Below are positions 24,701 through 39,700 of a DNA stretch of 64,000 nt, in pieces. The position numbers and the translations under genes are program-made. The DNA is taken from positions 15,195,839 to 15,259,838 of the forward strand of contig CM049316.1 in assembly GCA_026874595.1 (NCBI GenBank). The letters are read 5' to 3'. The notes under the pieces were generated by a model. It saw nothing but the letters and a program-made list of their open reading frames with translations, was not told where the DNA came from and did no database searches. This stretch comes from Sipunculus nudus. Lineage: Eukaryota; Annelida; Sipuncula; Golfingiida; Sipunculidae. The stretch's first letter is position 1; each line of letters starts with the position of its first letter.

Positions 24701-27700
24701 TCTGTGCAGATAACCTTGCTGGAGTCTATCTTATAATTGACTGAGTGATGCAGCTACTACCCCCTAATCCTGTAGTTTACTTTCCCTGGCTTTCTTCAGG
24801 TTGTAACTAAAGTAACTGGAAAGTTTTTTTAATATGAGATATCTGTAAGAGCTATTCTAATGATAAAATGGGATAGATAGTAGCACTTCAGGTACCGGTA
24901 TATTTGAAAGTTTCTACCCCTTATCTGCCATTTCTGCCTTGCAGGAAGCTTTTCTGCCTTATTTCTGCCATCTGCTGGGCAGAAAAGTATTTCTGCCCAG
25001 CAGAAAACCAACCCTAACAGACAAAGACAGACAGACATGGCCAGATCAATGTCCTCCTTCCCTGATAAAATTCCCTGCATATAATGTGCAACTACATATA
25101 TTTGAATAAGAAACAGAGTGAAATATGTTAACTACCAACTAGTGATGGGACCAATGATTGATTATAATCAATGATTGGTGGGCAGATGCTGACCATCTGA
25201 TGATCGATCTTGCATTCGATTACAGAGTTTTTCACAAAAGGTAAAGCTTTATAATGATAGAAGGTACACTTTCATAAAAATATGCGATCAAACTTTAGAA
25301 CATGGGGTTTACTAATAGATTCACACCTAAATTTACTATATACACAAGGAGGCTATAGAGTTATAATATTAGGTATACTCATATTCCTGTATATACAAGT
25401 GAGAGGATCTACAGGTGTGTTTTTGATAAGAAATTTCATATTCCTAGAGGTCAACCAATGATGACTGATCATGATATTACAACATTCTCAAAACTTCTCA
25501 AAATCAACTAATAATCAAACATGATTATTGATGTGCTGTTTATGATCAATTGTGATCAAGGAAGTGAAATTATGATCAAGGAAATGACTCCCAACACTAC
25601 TGCCAACATTCCTGAAATACAAGTTATCTATCAGATTCATCAGAATCATCATAATAAACCAGGACAAAAAAAATATTGCTAATCATAAAACACAGCTCAA
25701 CAGCATTGAGGACCAGCACTTACACTTGTCAGAATTGTTTCCAATACTGTTTATAAGCTAACTTCTATATGACCTGATACAAGAAAATTTCAGTCACGAC
25801 ACAGTGAATTATACAGCTGTTCCCTGTCACGATTGAGGTACCAGCAAACCTATAGATATTATCACACTGGGTTTGTTATAAATGATTCATTTTTATCCAC
25901 ACCTAAAACCACAGAGTGATCTCACCCAGGCAAACAATGTATACATCCTGGTGGGGAAGCTATGAACTGCCAACTTTTCATTCCAGGCAGTGAGGGTTTC
26001 CTTCATAAGCTTTTGACAGTGTAACGATCGGACAGAGAATATGGTGACTAGTGTTGAGCCTGATGATTGATTATAACTGATAATTGGTCGATTATGCAGA
26101 AGATCTGATGGTCAATCTTGCATCCCTATAATTAATTACTATTCTCTGTAAATACACATGTGCAGTCATTCCAAGCTTGTTTGGAAAATGTATTTTCCGC
26201 TGAGAAAAAAATTAATTTTATTATTGTCTTTTGCTTAAAAATCAAAGTAGAAATCTGATATAAAAAAGCCAATCATAATTCTCAAAGATTGGTGACATGT
26301 GACTGGAAATATGTTCATACCATCCTGGGACTAGACCCGCTACTACAGAAAGCATTTTCACATAAAAAAAATACCCATGAAGGTATAGTATAAGAATTAT
26401 TAATAAAATAATAATAATATGAATCCAATAGTATCATTTACTTGTCTATTTTGTAGGACAATTTGTTCAGGCCAACTTACCCAAAACCCTTTTACTGGAA
26501 CTGACTTATCACATGGTCTTACATCAGCTGACTTGGACGTTTTGGTAAAATTTGGCTTAAACCATACGCATTCTTACTGAAACTGGGCCCAGAGCAGCTC
26601 ACTGAATCAAGGTCTGTGAAAAGCATGGCTGCCACAGACTTGGTAGTATGAAGAGGACCCATTCTTCAAATTCTAACATGGGTGATGCTGATAAAAGTAA
26701 AACATTTTTCCTTCGCATTCAATGGAATCTAACTTCTAAGCAAAATTTTGAACTACAGAATTTTAGTCAATTAAGCCTTGGAAATAGGCATATATTGCTG
26801 GTGTCCCCAGGGAAAGCCAGCCTAATGGCCAGAATCAGAGGGTAATTTCAATATAATGACTGAAATAGATGTTGAAAAGAGTGGGCAAGAGAACTGTGAT
26901 CTACTGGGGATATCTAGTAGTACTCAGGAAGTCTATCTCTTTTATTTGATATATTAAATTCAGCAAGAATTATGTTTCCTAAAGACTGAAGTTACAGAAG
27001 TCCTGCTAGAAATCCCTGTCACTGAGAACATGTTCAGTTGCTCCATAGAAAGCAAATACCACTGCAAACCAAAATGCCATGTATTGTATATCATTATTGT
27101 TTTCCATTCTGCCTATGGAGTGATTAAGGGATCGTTTAAAAGAACACTGTATTGTTTGCGTACGTCTAGATGCGCAGTTTCGTAAATCCGATCGCACCCG
27201 ACTTCTGCCGAGTACGTTTGTATTATAGTCAGTTCCTGTCATCAGCTGGTCATGATGTCAGCGTGTGTCATGTATACTTTCAAGGCGAATAAACCTCGTC
27301 ATTAAACTTCTTGCAGTGTTTACACTCAATACATGACATAATTGGCGACGTGGAGAAGAACTGTGAACATTTTTGTGCACGGACACTAGCTGTTTGTGGA
27401 CTGTTCTGCTTGTCACTAGTTGACGGTTGCGCTGGATACACCTATTATCGCCCTTCCTCATTGTCAACATGGCTTCGTCCGGAGGTGAGTTTGGTTTAAC
27501 CATGCCATTGTTCGTGTTAGAGCCCAAAGAAAGTGCTGCTCAGCGCTGGTCTCAGTGGATTGACCGCTTTGACAATTTTCTGGTCGCAATGAACATTGAA
27601 TCTGAGGAAAGAAAACGTGCTATGCTGTTACACTTGATTGGTGAAGATATGTACAGAATATTTTCCACTCTTAATGTTCCCGAGAAAAGGCACAGTGAAA

Positions 27701-30700
27701 CGGTTTATGATCTTGCAAAAATTGCCCTGACTGATTACTTCCTTCCCAAAAGGAATGTTGAATCTTAACTTTTCAAATTTAGAAATGCTACACAGGAACC
27801 CGGGGAAGACCTTGATTTGTTTTACTCTAGACTGAAACACCTAGCAGCCAGCTGTGAGTTTACCAACATGGATGCTGAAATTAAGTCACAGATTATTCAG
27901 AGGGGGTCCTCTTCTAAGTTGCGGGAGGAAGGTATTTCCAAGCCAGATCTCACTTTGTCAGCTTTGTTGAAATATGGCCGCACAATTGAGGCATCAAAAG
28001 TCCATTCCAAAGCTATGGAGGAAAAGATTAACCCCAGACCAGTAGTGAATAAAGTTACATGTAAACCTCAGAAATCAGCTCCCACTCCCAGGCACAATAA
28101 ACAATCTTCAAATGTTACATCACAAGGTGCAAAGAAAACCTGTTACAATTGTGGCAATACGTGGCCTCATCCGTGTGGATCCCGCTGTAAGACATGTCGT
28201 AAATGTGGGAAGCACAATCATTTTGACATTGTTTGTCGCACAGGGGGTTCAACTCAAGCACCAAAAGGGCCTCAGGCCAAACAAAATACAAAAGCAGTGC
28301 GCTCATTAACCGCTGAGGAATATGAGGCTAAGGACATGTATCATATCAGCAGATCAGACCAAAAGGGTGCTTAAAACTGTGCTATATTCATTAATGGTGT
28401 GGAGACCAACATGGAGGTTGACACGGGGGCTTCAGTTTCGATCATGTCAGAAGATGCATACAGAGAGCTATGTCACCCAAAAGCCAAACCAGTTTTACAG
28501 AACTCCACAATCAAACTTCCCACATACACTGGTGAACTTATTAAGCCTCAGGGGGTAGCACAGGTGACTGTTAATTGTGGTAATCAGCAGGAAATGTTGC
28601 CACTCACTATTGTTCCAGGCTCGGGTCCCAGTCTTATTGGTCGAGACTGGCTACAGAAAATCAGGCTAAATTGGTCCGAGATAGTGAATGCTCTTAAATC
28701 AGACAGTTCACAGCTAGATAGCATTTTACAGCCATTTGAGCAAGTTTTCCGTGATGAACTTGGCTGTTTACACACAACTACAGTATCGCTGCATGTACCA
28801 GAAGACACGACACCCATATTTTACAAGGCAAGACCCATTCCTTTCTCGCTGAGGCCCAAGGTGTTAGCAGAGATTGACCGTCTGGAAGCGGCTGGTGTTA
28901 TACGTCCTGTGACTTTCTCAGAATGGGCGACACCTTTAGTGCCAGTCCTGAAATCATCAGGTAATGTTCGATTGTGTGGGGACTACAAGTTAACGTTCAA
29001 TAAAGTCGCAAAAGGAGACTGTCACCCACTCCCATTAGTTGATGAGTTGTTTGCTAAACTTAGTGGCAGTACCTTGTTTACAAAGCTGGATTTAAGCCAT
29101 GCATACCAGCAACTTGTGTTAGATGAGAAATCTCGTTGTTTTACAACCATCAATACTCTGAAAGGCCTGTACGAGTACACGCGTCTCCCTTACGGCGTAA
29201 GCGCAGCGCCAGGATTGTTCCAGCGCACATTGGAGTCGCTTCTTCAGGGCATCCCAAGTACAGCTATATATTTGGATGATATTCTTGTTGGTGGTGCCAC
29301 CTGGGAGGACCATGTAACTAATCTCAAAGCAGTGTTGAAAAGATTACAAGATCATGGTCTTCGTTTAAAGCAAGAGAAATGTGCTTTTCTACAACAGAGT
29401 GTGACCTACCTGGGTCATGAAATTAATGCTGCAGGCATTCATCCCTCACCAGACAAGTTACAGGGAATAACAGAGGCTCCAACACCAGGGAATTTAACAG
29501 AGTTGAGGAGTTACCTCGGCATGTTAAATTACTATAACAAGTTCTTGCCCAGGGCAAGTGCAGTATTGAAACCATTATATGATCTGTTACACCATGACAG
29601 CACTTGGCAGTGGGGCAAAGAGCAAGAAGACGCGTTTCAACAGAGCAAGAAACTGTTAGAGTCGTCCGCATTATTGGTGCATTATGATCCTACACTACCA
29701 TTAGTATTGGAATGTGACGCTTCGCCTTATGGGTTAGGTGCAGTCTTGTCCCATGAGGTAGATGGCTCATATCGCCCTATTGCGTATGTGTCCCGCACGC
29801 TAGCAGCAGCTGAAAAGAAGTATGCTCAACTAGAGAAAGAGGGACTGGGCATCATTTTTGGACTTAAAAAGGTTCCATAAGTACCTGTTTGGACCCAGTT
29901 TTACAATTATAACTGACCACAAGCCCCTACTTGGATTGTTTAAAGAAAATAGACAAACCTCTAAGATGGCGTCAGCACGTGTTCAGAAGTGGGGTTTGAC
30001 CCTTGGCAGTTATAACTATACGCTTATCTACAAACCTGGCACCAGCATTGCTAATGCAGATGCATTGAGCCGACTGCCGAGTACACAGACTCCTACTGAT
30101 ATTCCAGAAACACCAGAAGTGGTTCTAGCAATGGACTTCGTTGATAAGACTCCTGTGACCTCAGTTGACATCGCAAAGGAAACCGCGCGTGATCCACTGC
30201 TAAGCAGAGTTTGTGATTATGTACTTCGTGGATGGCCACCTGAATCTCCAGATGATTCATTAAGGTGTTTCTTTGATAAGAGACAAGAATTGTCGGTTGA
30301 AGCAAATTACCTGTTATGGGGTTCCAGAATTGTAATTCCGCCCAGGTACAGAAAAACTATGCTGGAGGAATTACACTCCACTCATCCAGGAATTGTTAAA
30401 ATGAAACTACTCAGTCGTTCCTACTTCTGGTGGCCACACCTGGATGCTGATATAGAAACAACAGTACATCATTGCCAGGCATGTCAAGAGCAGGGGGCAT
30501 TACCTGTTTCTGCGCTTTTGCATCCATGGAAATGGCCAACAAACCCGTGGGAGAGAATTCATGTGGATTACGCTGGACCCATGGAAGGTAAGATGATTTT
30601 GGTGATAATCGACGCTGGCACCAAATTCATTGATGCACACATGATGACAACGTCAACTTCAAGTGCCACAATCGAGAAGCTTCGGCACACATTTTCCATT

Positions 30701-33700
30701 CAAGGAATTCCGGGTGAACTGGTTTCTGACAATGGTACACCATTTACCAGTGCCGAATTTGAAGACTTTTGTACTCAAAATGGCATTAAACATACGCTTG
30801 TTTCGCCTTACCATCCTGCCAGTAACGGCATGGCAGAACGGGCAGTCCAGACTATTAAAAGCGGAATTCGCAAGTCAAAGGATGGTTCTTTGGTGACAAG
30901 GTTGTATAGGTTTCTTTTGACTTACCACATCACACCTCAGTCGACAACCGGTATGGCTCCTTCCTTACTTCTCAACAAACGTGCCTTACGTACACGCTTA
31001 GACTTGATTAAGCCAAATGTGTCCACTCATGTTGAACAGAAGCAGGCGGAAATGAAGGACAGACATGATGTCCATGCCAAGAAACGTGAGTTTTCGATTG
31101 GTGATGCAGTTTACGCTTATAATATTCTTGGCCAACCACGATGGCTCGCTGGTTCAATTGAACAACAACAAGGCCCAGTGTCATTTACTGTTCGCATACA
31201 GGATGGTCTTCTTTGGAGGCGCCATGTGGATCACTTCCGCTATCGATATTCAGGTGATAGTTTTTCTGGTGATAATGTGTTGAGTGATGATAATTTTGTG
31301 CCTATTTTCCCTCCAGTGATGCAACCTGAATCACCTGAGCCTACTGAGCCTGTTGCAGTCTCCACGGGCAAGGAGTCTGACAAGCATCGAGCATCTGCAG
31401 AGGTAACTGGGATTATACCATCTGCAGATGTGGCTCAGGCTTTACCAAATGATGTACAATCTGGCAGGCCTCGCATGCCACTAGGGAATAATCCAGTGGT
31501 GGCGCCAGTGCGTAGATCACAGAGAACCATTGTGCCTCCAGTGAGATTAGATATGTGATCTGATATTTTTGTGTTTTTGGAATGATGATATCGTTTGGGA
31601 ACTGTTTCCATTATTCATGTACTTAGCAGTGGACAGTACTGTAATTGGCCTATTCAGTTTTTGCTTATCAAGTAGATCTACTAGGACTTATTACTCACTC
31701 ATGTAATTTAGTAAGCTTACTTGAACTGTTTTGTTTTTGTTATGATCAGTCCGTCATTTTGTTAATTTTGTATCTTCTAGTCTGTTATTTTCTATACAAG
31801 TTTTAAACTACGGGGGGAGGAATATTGTATATCATTATTGTTTTCCATTCTGCCTATGGAGTGATTAAGGGATCGTTTAAAAGAACACTGTATTGTTTGC
31901 GTACGTCTAGATGCGCAGTTTCGTAAATCCGATCGCACCCGACTTCTGCCGAGTACGTTGGTATTATAGTCAGTTCCTGTCATCAGCTGGTCATGATGTC
32001 AGCGTGTGTCATGTATACTTTCAAGGCAAATAAACATGTCATTAAACTTCTTGCAGTGTTTACACTCAATACATGACACCATGCATGTTTTGAGTTCTGT
32101 AATATGTATCAGGAGATATTATATCATCTCAGTTGACACTTAAAGGGACAACTCAAAGGTGTGGTTCAGCTGTAGAATCATGTTCATGTGTTATCTTTTA
32201 CACAGTTATTTCCTCCATGGACTCAATAACTACACAAATCATGTCCGCTATGAAGAATATTTAGGCATTCCGTTAAGAATATATTACCTCAATTAATTAC
32301 TGAACAGTTTCATTCATTAGTACTGGTGAGTCTATACTTACTTTGAGGCTTATATTATTAATATGATCACTTTTCAGAACCCTGAACTGTTCTTCTCCTA
32401 CCAAGCATTTAAAAAGGGAATGATATGCTTTATATTGTAACTTTTGCATAATAAGAATTACACAATATCTTAACTACATTAAATACCAGTACAAAATAAG
32501 CTTATTATACTCTGTGATATTATGTAATTAAAATAGAACTCATTAAATGACTCCTCTGTCACATCAGCAAATGTGCACATCCTTGTGAAAAGGCATGTGT
32601 TCAATGCTAGGTCTTAAGTGACCTATCATTTGAAATGACAAAAGCTTCCACTCACATTTCCACATGCGTCTACACCTTTCATGTTAACCTTGGTTATGAA
32701 CTTCAACTTGGGGGGTCGATCTGGGTATTCTGAACCACAATCAATACCCAGTTCTACAATCCGATTCTCAAAGTTGGTCTGAAAGAAAACAAACAACAGG
32801 ACCGCATTCAGGTCAGTGTACATCAATACATACATATCGTATTAAATCTAAATCAGTCACTAACATGTCCAATCTTATGTTAGAACCATAAGAACACCCA
32901 AGATATAAATACAAACTGGGCACATTTGAATGTTAAACTCTTTGCACAGCCAGGGTTTGTAAACCTCTATGAGGCTCTATCTAAACCTCTATGAGGCTCT
33001 ATCTACTGCCCCTAACAGCTGTGATCACAGTGATCTTATGTTTCTCAAGATATCTAAACTTATCAGGATTCTTTACTAACTAGATATTTCTTGGCACCGC
33101 AGGTGCCATAGTATCGCCAGACAATTAATCCCCCCCCCTTTAAGAATAGGCCCCCCATCTTCAGCAACAATTAATATCAGACCACACTCATAGAAAAGGT
33201 CATTCTCATAGAAAAGGTCATGATCCAAATTTCAATATACATCATCCCCTAACCCATGTCTATGTATATGCAAGAAATCTGTCCATTAGTTTTTGACTTA
33301 TAATGCTCACAGTACTGTTAAATGGCAATGATGGGGTATTAAACGGCACGAAAACAAGTAAAAGAATAACAGGTGGCACCACCTGTTTCCCGTACATGAC
33401 AACACTATCCAAGATCTTCGTTCAAGTTGATTTTTGGACCAATCAATGCATCCCTTATTGAGAAATTAATGATTTTGTGTGATTTTCACCATATATGGCA
33501 TATTCAAGGTCAAGGCCACTCAGTGGAAAGGTCATGACCCCTATTCAAATAAACATTATCCTATAACCCATATCCATGTATATGCATAATATGAAAGAAA
33601 TTTGTCCATTAGTTTTTGACTTATAATGCTCACAGTACTGATAAATGGCAATGATGGGGTATTAAACGGCACAAAACGAGTAAAAGAATAACAGGTGGCG

Positions 33701-36700
33701 CCACCTGTTTCTGGTACATGACAATACTTTCCAAGATCTTCGAACATGTTGATTTTTGGACCAATGCATGCATCCCTTATTGAGATATTAATGATTTTGT
33801 GTAATTTTCACCATATATGGCAATATTCAAGGTCAAGGCCACTCTAATAGGAAAGGTCATGACCCCAATTTATATATACATCATCCCATAACCCATGTCT
33901 ATGTATATGCATAATATGAAAGAAATCTGTCCATTAGTTTTTGACTTATAATGCTCACAGGTTATAAATGTACTGTTAAGTGGCAATGATGGGGTATTAA
34001 ACGGCACGAAAACAAGTAAAAGAATAACAGGTGGCGCCACCTGTTTCTGGTACATGACATTACTATCCAAGATCTTGGGTCAAGTTGATTTTTGGACCAA
34101 TGCATGCATCCCTTATTGAGAAATTAATGATTTTGTGTGATTTTCACCATATATGGCAATATTAAAGGTCAAGGCCACTCATTGGAAAGGTTATGACCCC
34201 TATTCAAATAAACATTATCCTATAACCCATATCCATGTATATGCATAATATGAAAGAAATTTGTCCATTAGTTTTTGACTTATAATGCTCACAGTACTGA
34301 TAAATGGCAATGATGGGGTATTAAACGGCACAAAACAAGTAAAAGAATAACAGGTGGCGCCACCTGTTTCCGGTACATGACAATACTTTCCAAGATCTTC
34401 GAACATGTTGATTTTTGGACCAATGCATGCATCCCTTATTGAGATATTAATGATTTTGTGTAATTTTCACCACATATGGCAATATTCAAGGTCAAGGCCA
34501 CTCTAATAGGAAAGGTCATGACCCCAATTTATATATACATCATCCCATAACCCATGTCTATGTATATGCATAATATGAAAGAAATCTGTCCATTAGTTTT
34601 TGACTTATAATGCTCACAGGTTATAAATGTACTGTTAAGTGGCAATGATGGGGTATTAAACGGCACGAAAACAAGTGAAAGAATAACAGGTGGCGCCACC
34701 TGTTTCCGGTACATGACATTACTATCCAAATCTTGGGTCAAGTTGATCTTTGGACCAATGCATGCATCCCTTATTGAGAAATTAATGATTTTGTGTGATT
34801 TTCACCATATATGGCAATATTCAAGGTCAAGGCCACTCTCATAGGAAAGGTCATGACCCCAATTTGAATAAACATCATCCCATAACCCATATCTATGTAT
34901 TTGCATAATATGAAAGAAATCTGTCCATTAGTTTTTGACTTATAATGCTCACAGTACTGTCAAGTAGCAATTTTGGGGATATTAAACGGCATGAAAACAA
35001 GTAAAGAATAATAGGTGGCGCCACCATTTTCTGGAACATGACAACCCTATCCATGATCTTCAATCAACTTGATTTTGGGATCAACCCATGCAAGTTTTCT
35101 TGAGATATTTAAGAATTTGTGTGATTTCCCCCAAAATTGAACCTATTCAAGGTCAAGGTCACTCTCCTAGTTGAGGTCATGACCTCATTTTAAATAGGCG
35201 TTGTCCTCTCACCCATATCTATACATATACCAAGTTTGGTAAAGATCCGTGGAATATTTTTTGAGTTATTGTGTCCAAAAGAAATCTCTGCGGCGGCGGC
35301 GGCGCGACCGTGCCTAAACCATAGTGTCTCCAGACTGTCTGGCGATACAATAATAAAATTCACCATCTGAATATACATACTTATAAATTTAACAGTATAC
35401 TAAAGTTCCAAGCCAACAATCTTCTCTATTTACAAAAAACATAACCAAACTTACACTCATAAAATTTTACTTTGAAACCATGAATCAAATTTATTTGCAA
35501 ACAATCAGCCTACAACACATACATGTAGTCCACTCATTGTTGACTACCAGTAATGACATTCCACCTTACATATATCTTGAATTTTTTTTATCAAAATTCC
35601 AAATCAATCAAGACTGTATTTTAGCAAATGGGAAAGTTTTGAAATATAAAACATAAACACAAAACCATGATTAAACAATTTCAGAGGTATACTAAAACTT
35701 TAAAGTGTAGCAGTCTGGTCCAATTCAGTTTTAATATTATAATGATACATGGCAAATACCAATCTGAATTCTGAAATCAATAAGGACTCATGTTTATTTA
35801 ATGCACCACTGATTTAATGCCCATATTCAATTTATACATCATTTTTAGATAAAATCATCTGCATATTTCAACATATCTAGGCAACAATGAAGTCACATTA
35901 CCAATACAGGTAATGAAAATCACCATCAATCTGTTACAGGGCAAAAATATTTAACTTTAGATAAAGACTGAAATATTCAAGCCCATTTCAAAAGGGGCCA
36001 TTCGGAAGAATATGAATCCTATGTTGTTAATGAATAAATGTTTTCAATATAAAATGCACATAAATCACTTCATAGTGTTACTGCTCTTTCTCTATATCTC
36101 TATAGAACATATTTTGACTAGCAATGGACATGTGTAGTGAAACATACAGGAAGTTTTGTCATCCTCCAAAAACAAGGAAGAATACTGATTTAGAATGTAA
36201 ACTATAACATGCTCTATGTGTATCATATCCTGCATTATACAGTGAATCATATTGTGAGACGTGACTGTATGATCAAAGTACTGCAGTATTTATTGTATTG
36301 TGAGATGTGACTGTATGATCAAAGTACTACAGTATTTATTGTATTATGAGGTGTGACTGTATGATCAAAGTACTACAGTATTTATTGTATTATGAGGTGT
36401 GACTGTATGATCAAAGTACTGCAGTATGTATTGTATTGTGAGATGTGACTGTATGATCAAAGTACTGCAGTATTTATTGTATTGTGAGATGTGACTGTAT
36501 GATCAAATTAATGCAGTATGTATTGTATTGTGAAATGTGACTGTATGATCAAAGTACTGCAGTATGTATTGTATTGTGAGATGTGACTGTATGATCAAAG
36601 CACTGCAGTATGTATTGTATTGTGAGACGTGACTATGATCAAAGTACTGCAGAATGTATCATATTGTGAGATATGACTGTATGATCAAAGTGCTGAAGTA

Positions 36701-39700
36701 TGTATCATATTGTGAGACGTGACTGTATGATCAAAGTACTGCAGAATGTATCATATTGTGAGACGTGACTGTATGATCAAAGCACTGCAGTATGTATCAT
36801 ATTGTGAGACGTGACAGTATGATCAAAGTGCTGAAGTATGTATCATATTGTGAGACGTGACTGTATGATCAAAGCACTGCAGTATGTATTGTATTGTGAG
36901 ACGTGACTGTATGATCAAATTAATGCAGTATGTATTGTATTGTGAAATGTGACTGTATGATCAAAGTACTGCAGCATGTATTGTATTGTGAGATGTGACT
37001 GTATGATCAAATTAATGCAGTATGTATTGTATTGTGAAATGTGACTGTATGATCAAAGTACTGCAGAATGTATCATATTGTGAGACGTGACTGTATGATC
37101 AAAGCACTGCAGTATGTATCATATTGTGAGACGTGACTGTATGATCAAAGTGCTGAAGTATGTATCATATTGTGAGACGTGACTGTATGATCAAAGCACT
37201 GCAGTATGTATCATATTGTGAGACGTGACTTATGATCAAAGTACTGCAGTATGTATCATATTGTGAGACGTGACTGTATGATCAAAGTACTGCAGCATGT
37301 ATCATATTGTGAGATGTGACTGCATCATCAAAGTGCTGCAGTGTGTACTGTATTGTGAGACTCTGACTGTATGATCAAAGAACTGCAGTATGTATCATAT
37401 TGTGAGACGTGACAGTATGATCAAAGTGCTGAAGTATGTATCATATTGTGAGACGTGACAGTATGATCAAAGTGCTGCAGTATGTATCATATTGTGAGAT
37501 GTGACTGTATGATCAAAGTACTGCAGTATGTATCATATTGTAAGATGTGACTGCATGATCAAAGTGCTGCAGTGTGTATTGTATTGTGAGACTCTGACTG
37601 TATGATCAAAGTACTGCAGTATGTATCATATTGTGAGACGTGACAGTATGATCAAAGTGCTGCAGTATGTATCATATTGTGAGACTCTGACTGCATGATC
37701 AAAGTACTGCAGTATTTATCAAATTGTGAGATGTGACTGTATGATCAAAGTGCTGCAGTATGTATCTTATTGTGAGACGTGACAGTATGATCAAAGTGCT
37801 GCAGTATGTATCTTATTGTGAGACGTGACTGTATGATCAAAGTACTGCAGTATGTATCATATTGTGAAATGTGACTGTATGATCAAAGTACTGCAGAATG
37901 TATCATATTGTGAGACGTGACTGTATGATCAAAGCACTGCAGTATGTATCATATTGTGAGACGTGACTGTATGATCAAAGCACTGCAGTATGTATCATAT
38001 TGTAAGACGTGACTAATGATCAAAGTACTGCAGTATGTATCATATTGTGAGACGTGACTGTATGATCAAAGTACTGCAGCATGTATCATATTGTGAGATG
38101 TGACTGCATCATCAAAGTGTTGCAGTGTGTATTGTATTGTGAGACTCTGACTGTATGATCAAAGTACTGCAGTATGTATCATATTGTGAGACGTGACAGT
38201 ATGATCAAAGTGCTGCAGTATGTATCATATTGTGAGATGTGACTGTATGATCAAAGTACTGCAGTATGTATCATATTGTGAGATGTGACTGCATGATCAA
38301 AGTGCTGCAGTGTGTATTGTATTGTGAGACTCTGACTGTATGATCAAAGTACTGCAGTATGTATCATATTGTGAGACGTGACAGTATGATCAAAGTGCTG
38401 CAGTATGTATCATATTGTGAGATGTGACTGCATGATCAAAGTACTGCAGTATGTATCATATTGTGAGATGTGACTGCATGATCAAAGTGCTGCAGTGTGT
38501 ATTGTATTGTGAGACTCTGACTGTATGATTAAAGTACTGCAGTATGTATCATATTGTGAGACGTGACAGTATGATCAAAGTGCTGCAGTATGTATCATAT
38601 AGTGAGACTCTGACTGTATGATCAAAGTACTGCAGTATGTATCATATTGTGAGATGTGACTGCATCATCAAAGTGCTGCAGTGTGTATTGTATTGTGAGA
38701 CTCTGACCGTATGATCAAAGTACTGCAGTATGTATCATATTGTGAGACGTGACAGTATGATCAAAGTGCTGCAGTATGTATCATATTGTGAGACGTGACA
38801 GTATGATCAAAGTGCTGAAGTATGTATCATATTGTGAGACGTGACTGTATGATCAAAGTACTGCAGTATGTATTGTATTGTGAGGTGTTTCTGTATGATC
38901 TAAGTACTGCAGTATATATCATATTGTGAGATGTGTACAAAGTACTGCAGAATGTATCATATTGTGAGACGTGACTGTATGATCAAGGAGATTAAAGACT
39001 GGAGTATCAAGTGAGAGTCTGGCCATGTCAAATGTAGCTGACGGGGGTCATAAAATGTGCTGCTCAAAGGCACCCAGAGATGCCGCTGATAAGCCCAGAG
39101 CTAATTGATACAGCGCAAGACCCCCCCCCCCCTTCGGCGTGAATTCGGAACATCTCGGTAATTCCCGGCTGCGGTAAACATGGGCGATAATACGAGAACA
39201 TCGCCGTCAGTGACAGAGCGGGCGACGGCTCACTGTTATCCATCAAAATGAGAGTCATCTGGTCATAAACGTCAAAATATTAAGTTATCGACAGAATACT
39301 ATAATACAAGGCTAATTATTAATATATGTAAGAAGTGTGGGAACTGATGTAAATTTTTATAATTCTGAAGTTATTCTGGGAAAGTAAGGTTTACTTTTAC
39401 CAGTTGTCCATCATAAATCACAGCAGAAGTTGATGCAGAGTGACCACATTTATCCCAAATTTGATCTGGTGATTCCTAACACAAGACCTCTCTAGATATA
39501 TTTATAACGCATGATTCTTGAAAAAATAAACCATTTGCGCATTGTTAATTCCGGTCAATGTTATTCCAGTGATTTACCGTTCAGTTACTGGATATATCGC
39601 TCTCCTCTTCAGTGAGCTAGAGCGGACTGTGGAAATAACATCTTGCAGACTTGCTTTATCAAAGGTCGTGCAGCCACTGCACCTGCCATCGCGGCCAATA

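Larger units (their letters stand above)
27082..32078 (+). mobile_element. Ty3/Gypsy LTR retrotransposon, ~5 kb, antisense in UEV intron 3
   Basis: Complete structure: 5-bp target duplication CCATG (27077-27081 and 32079-32083), two LTRs of 257 and 256 bp differing at about five positions, a candidate primer-binding site, gag with zinc knuckles, protease, RT, RNase H, integrase with a GPY/F-like module, and a purine tract before the 3' LTR. The order PR-RT-RH-IN places it in Ty3/Gypsy (Metaviridae-like). Coding is broken by TAA at 27766-27768, TAA at 28372-28374 and a one-base shift near 29870. No envelope gene is seen. It lies on the strand opposite to the host gene. Confidence 0.95.

Noticed and set aside
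29858-29880. Programmed frameshift in Gypsy pol
   Set aside because: The shift lies in the middle of RNase H and goes in the +1 direction at an A run; damage or a sequencing error is more likely than a programmed site.
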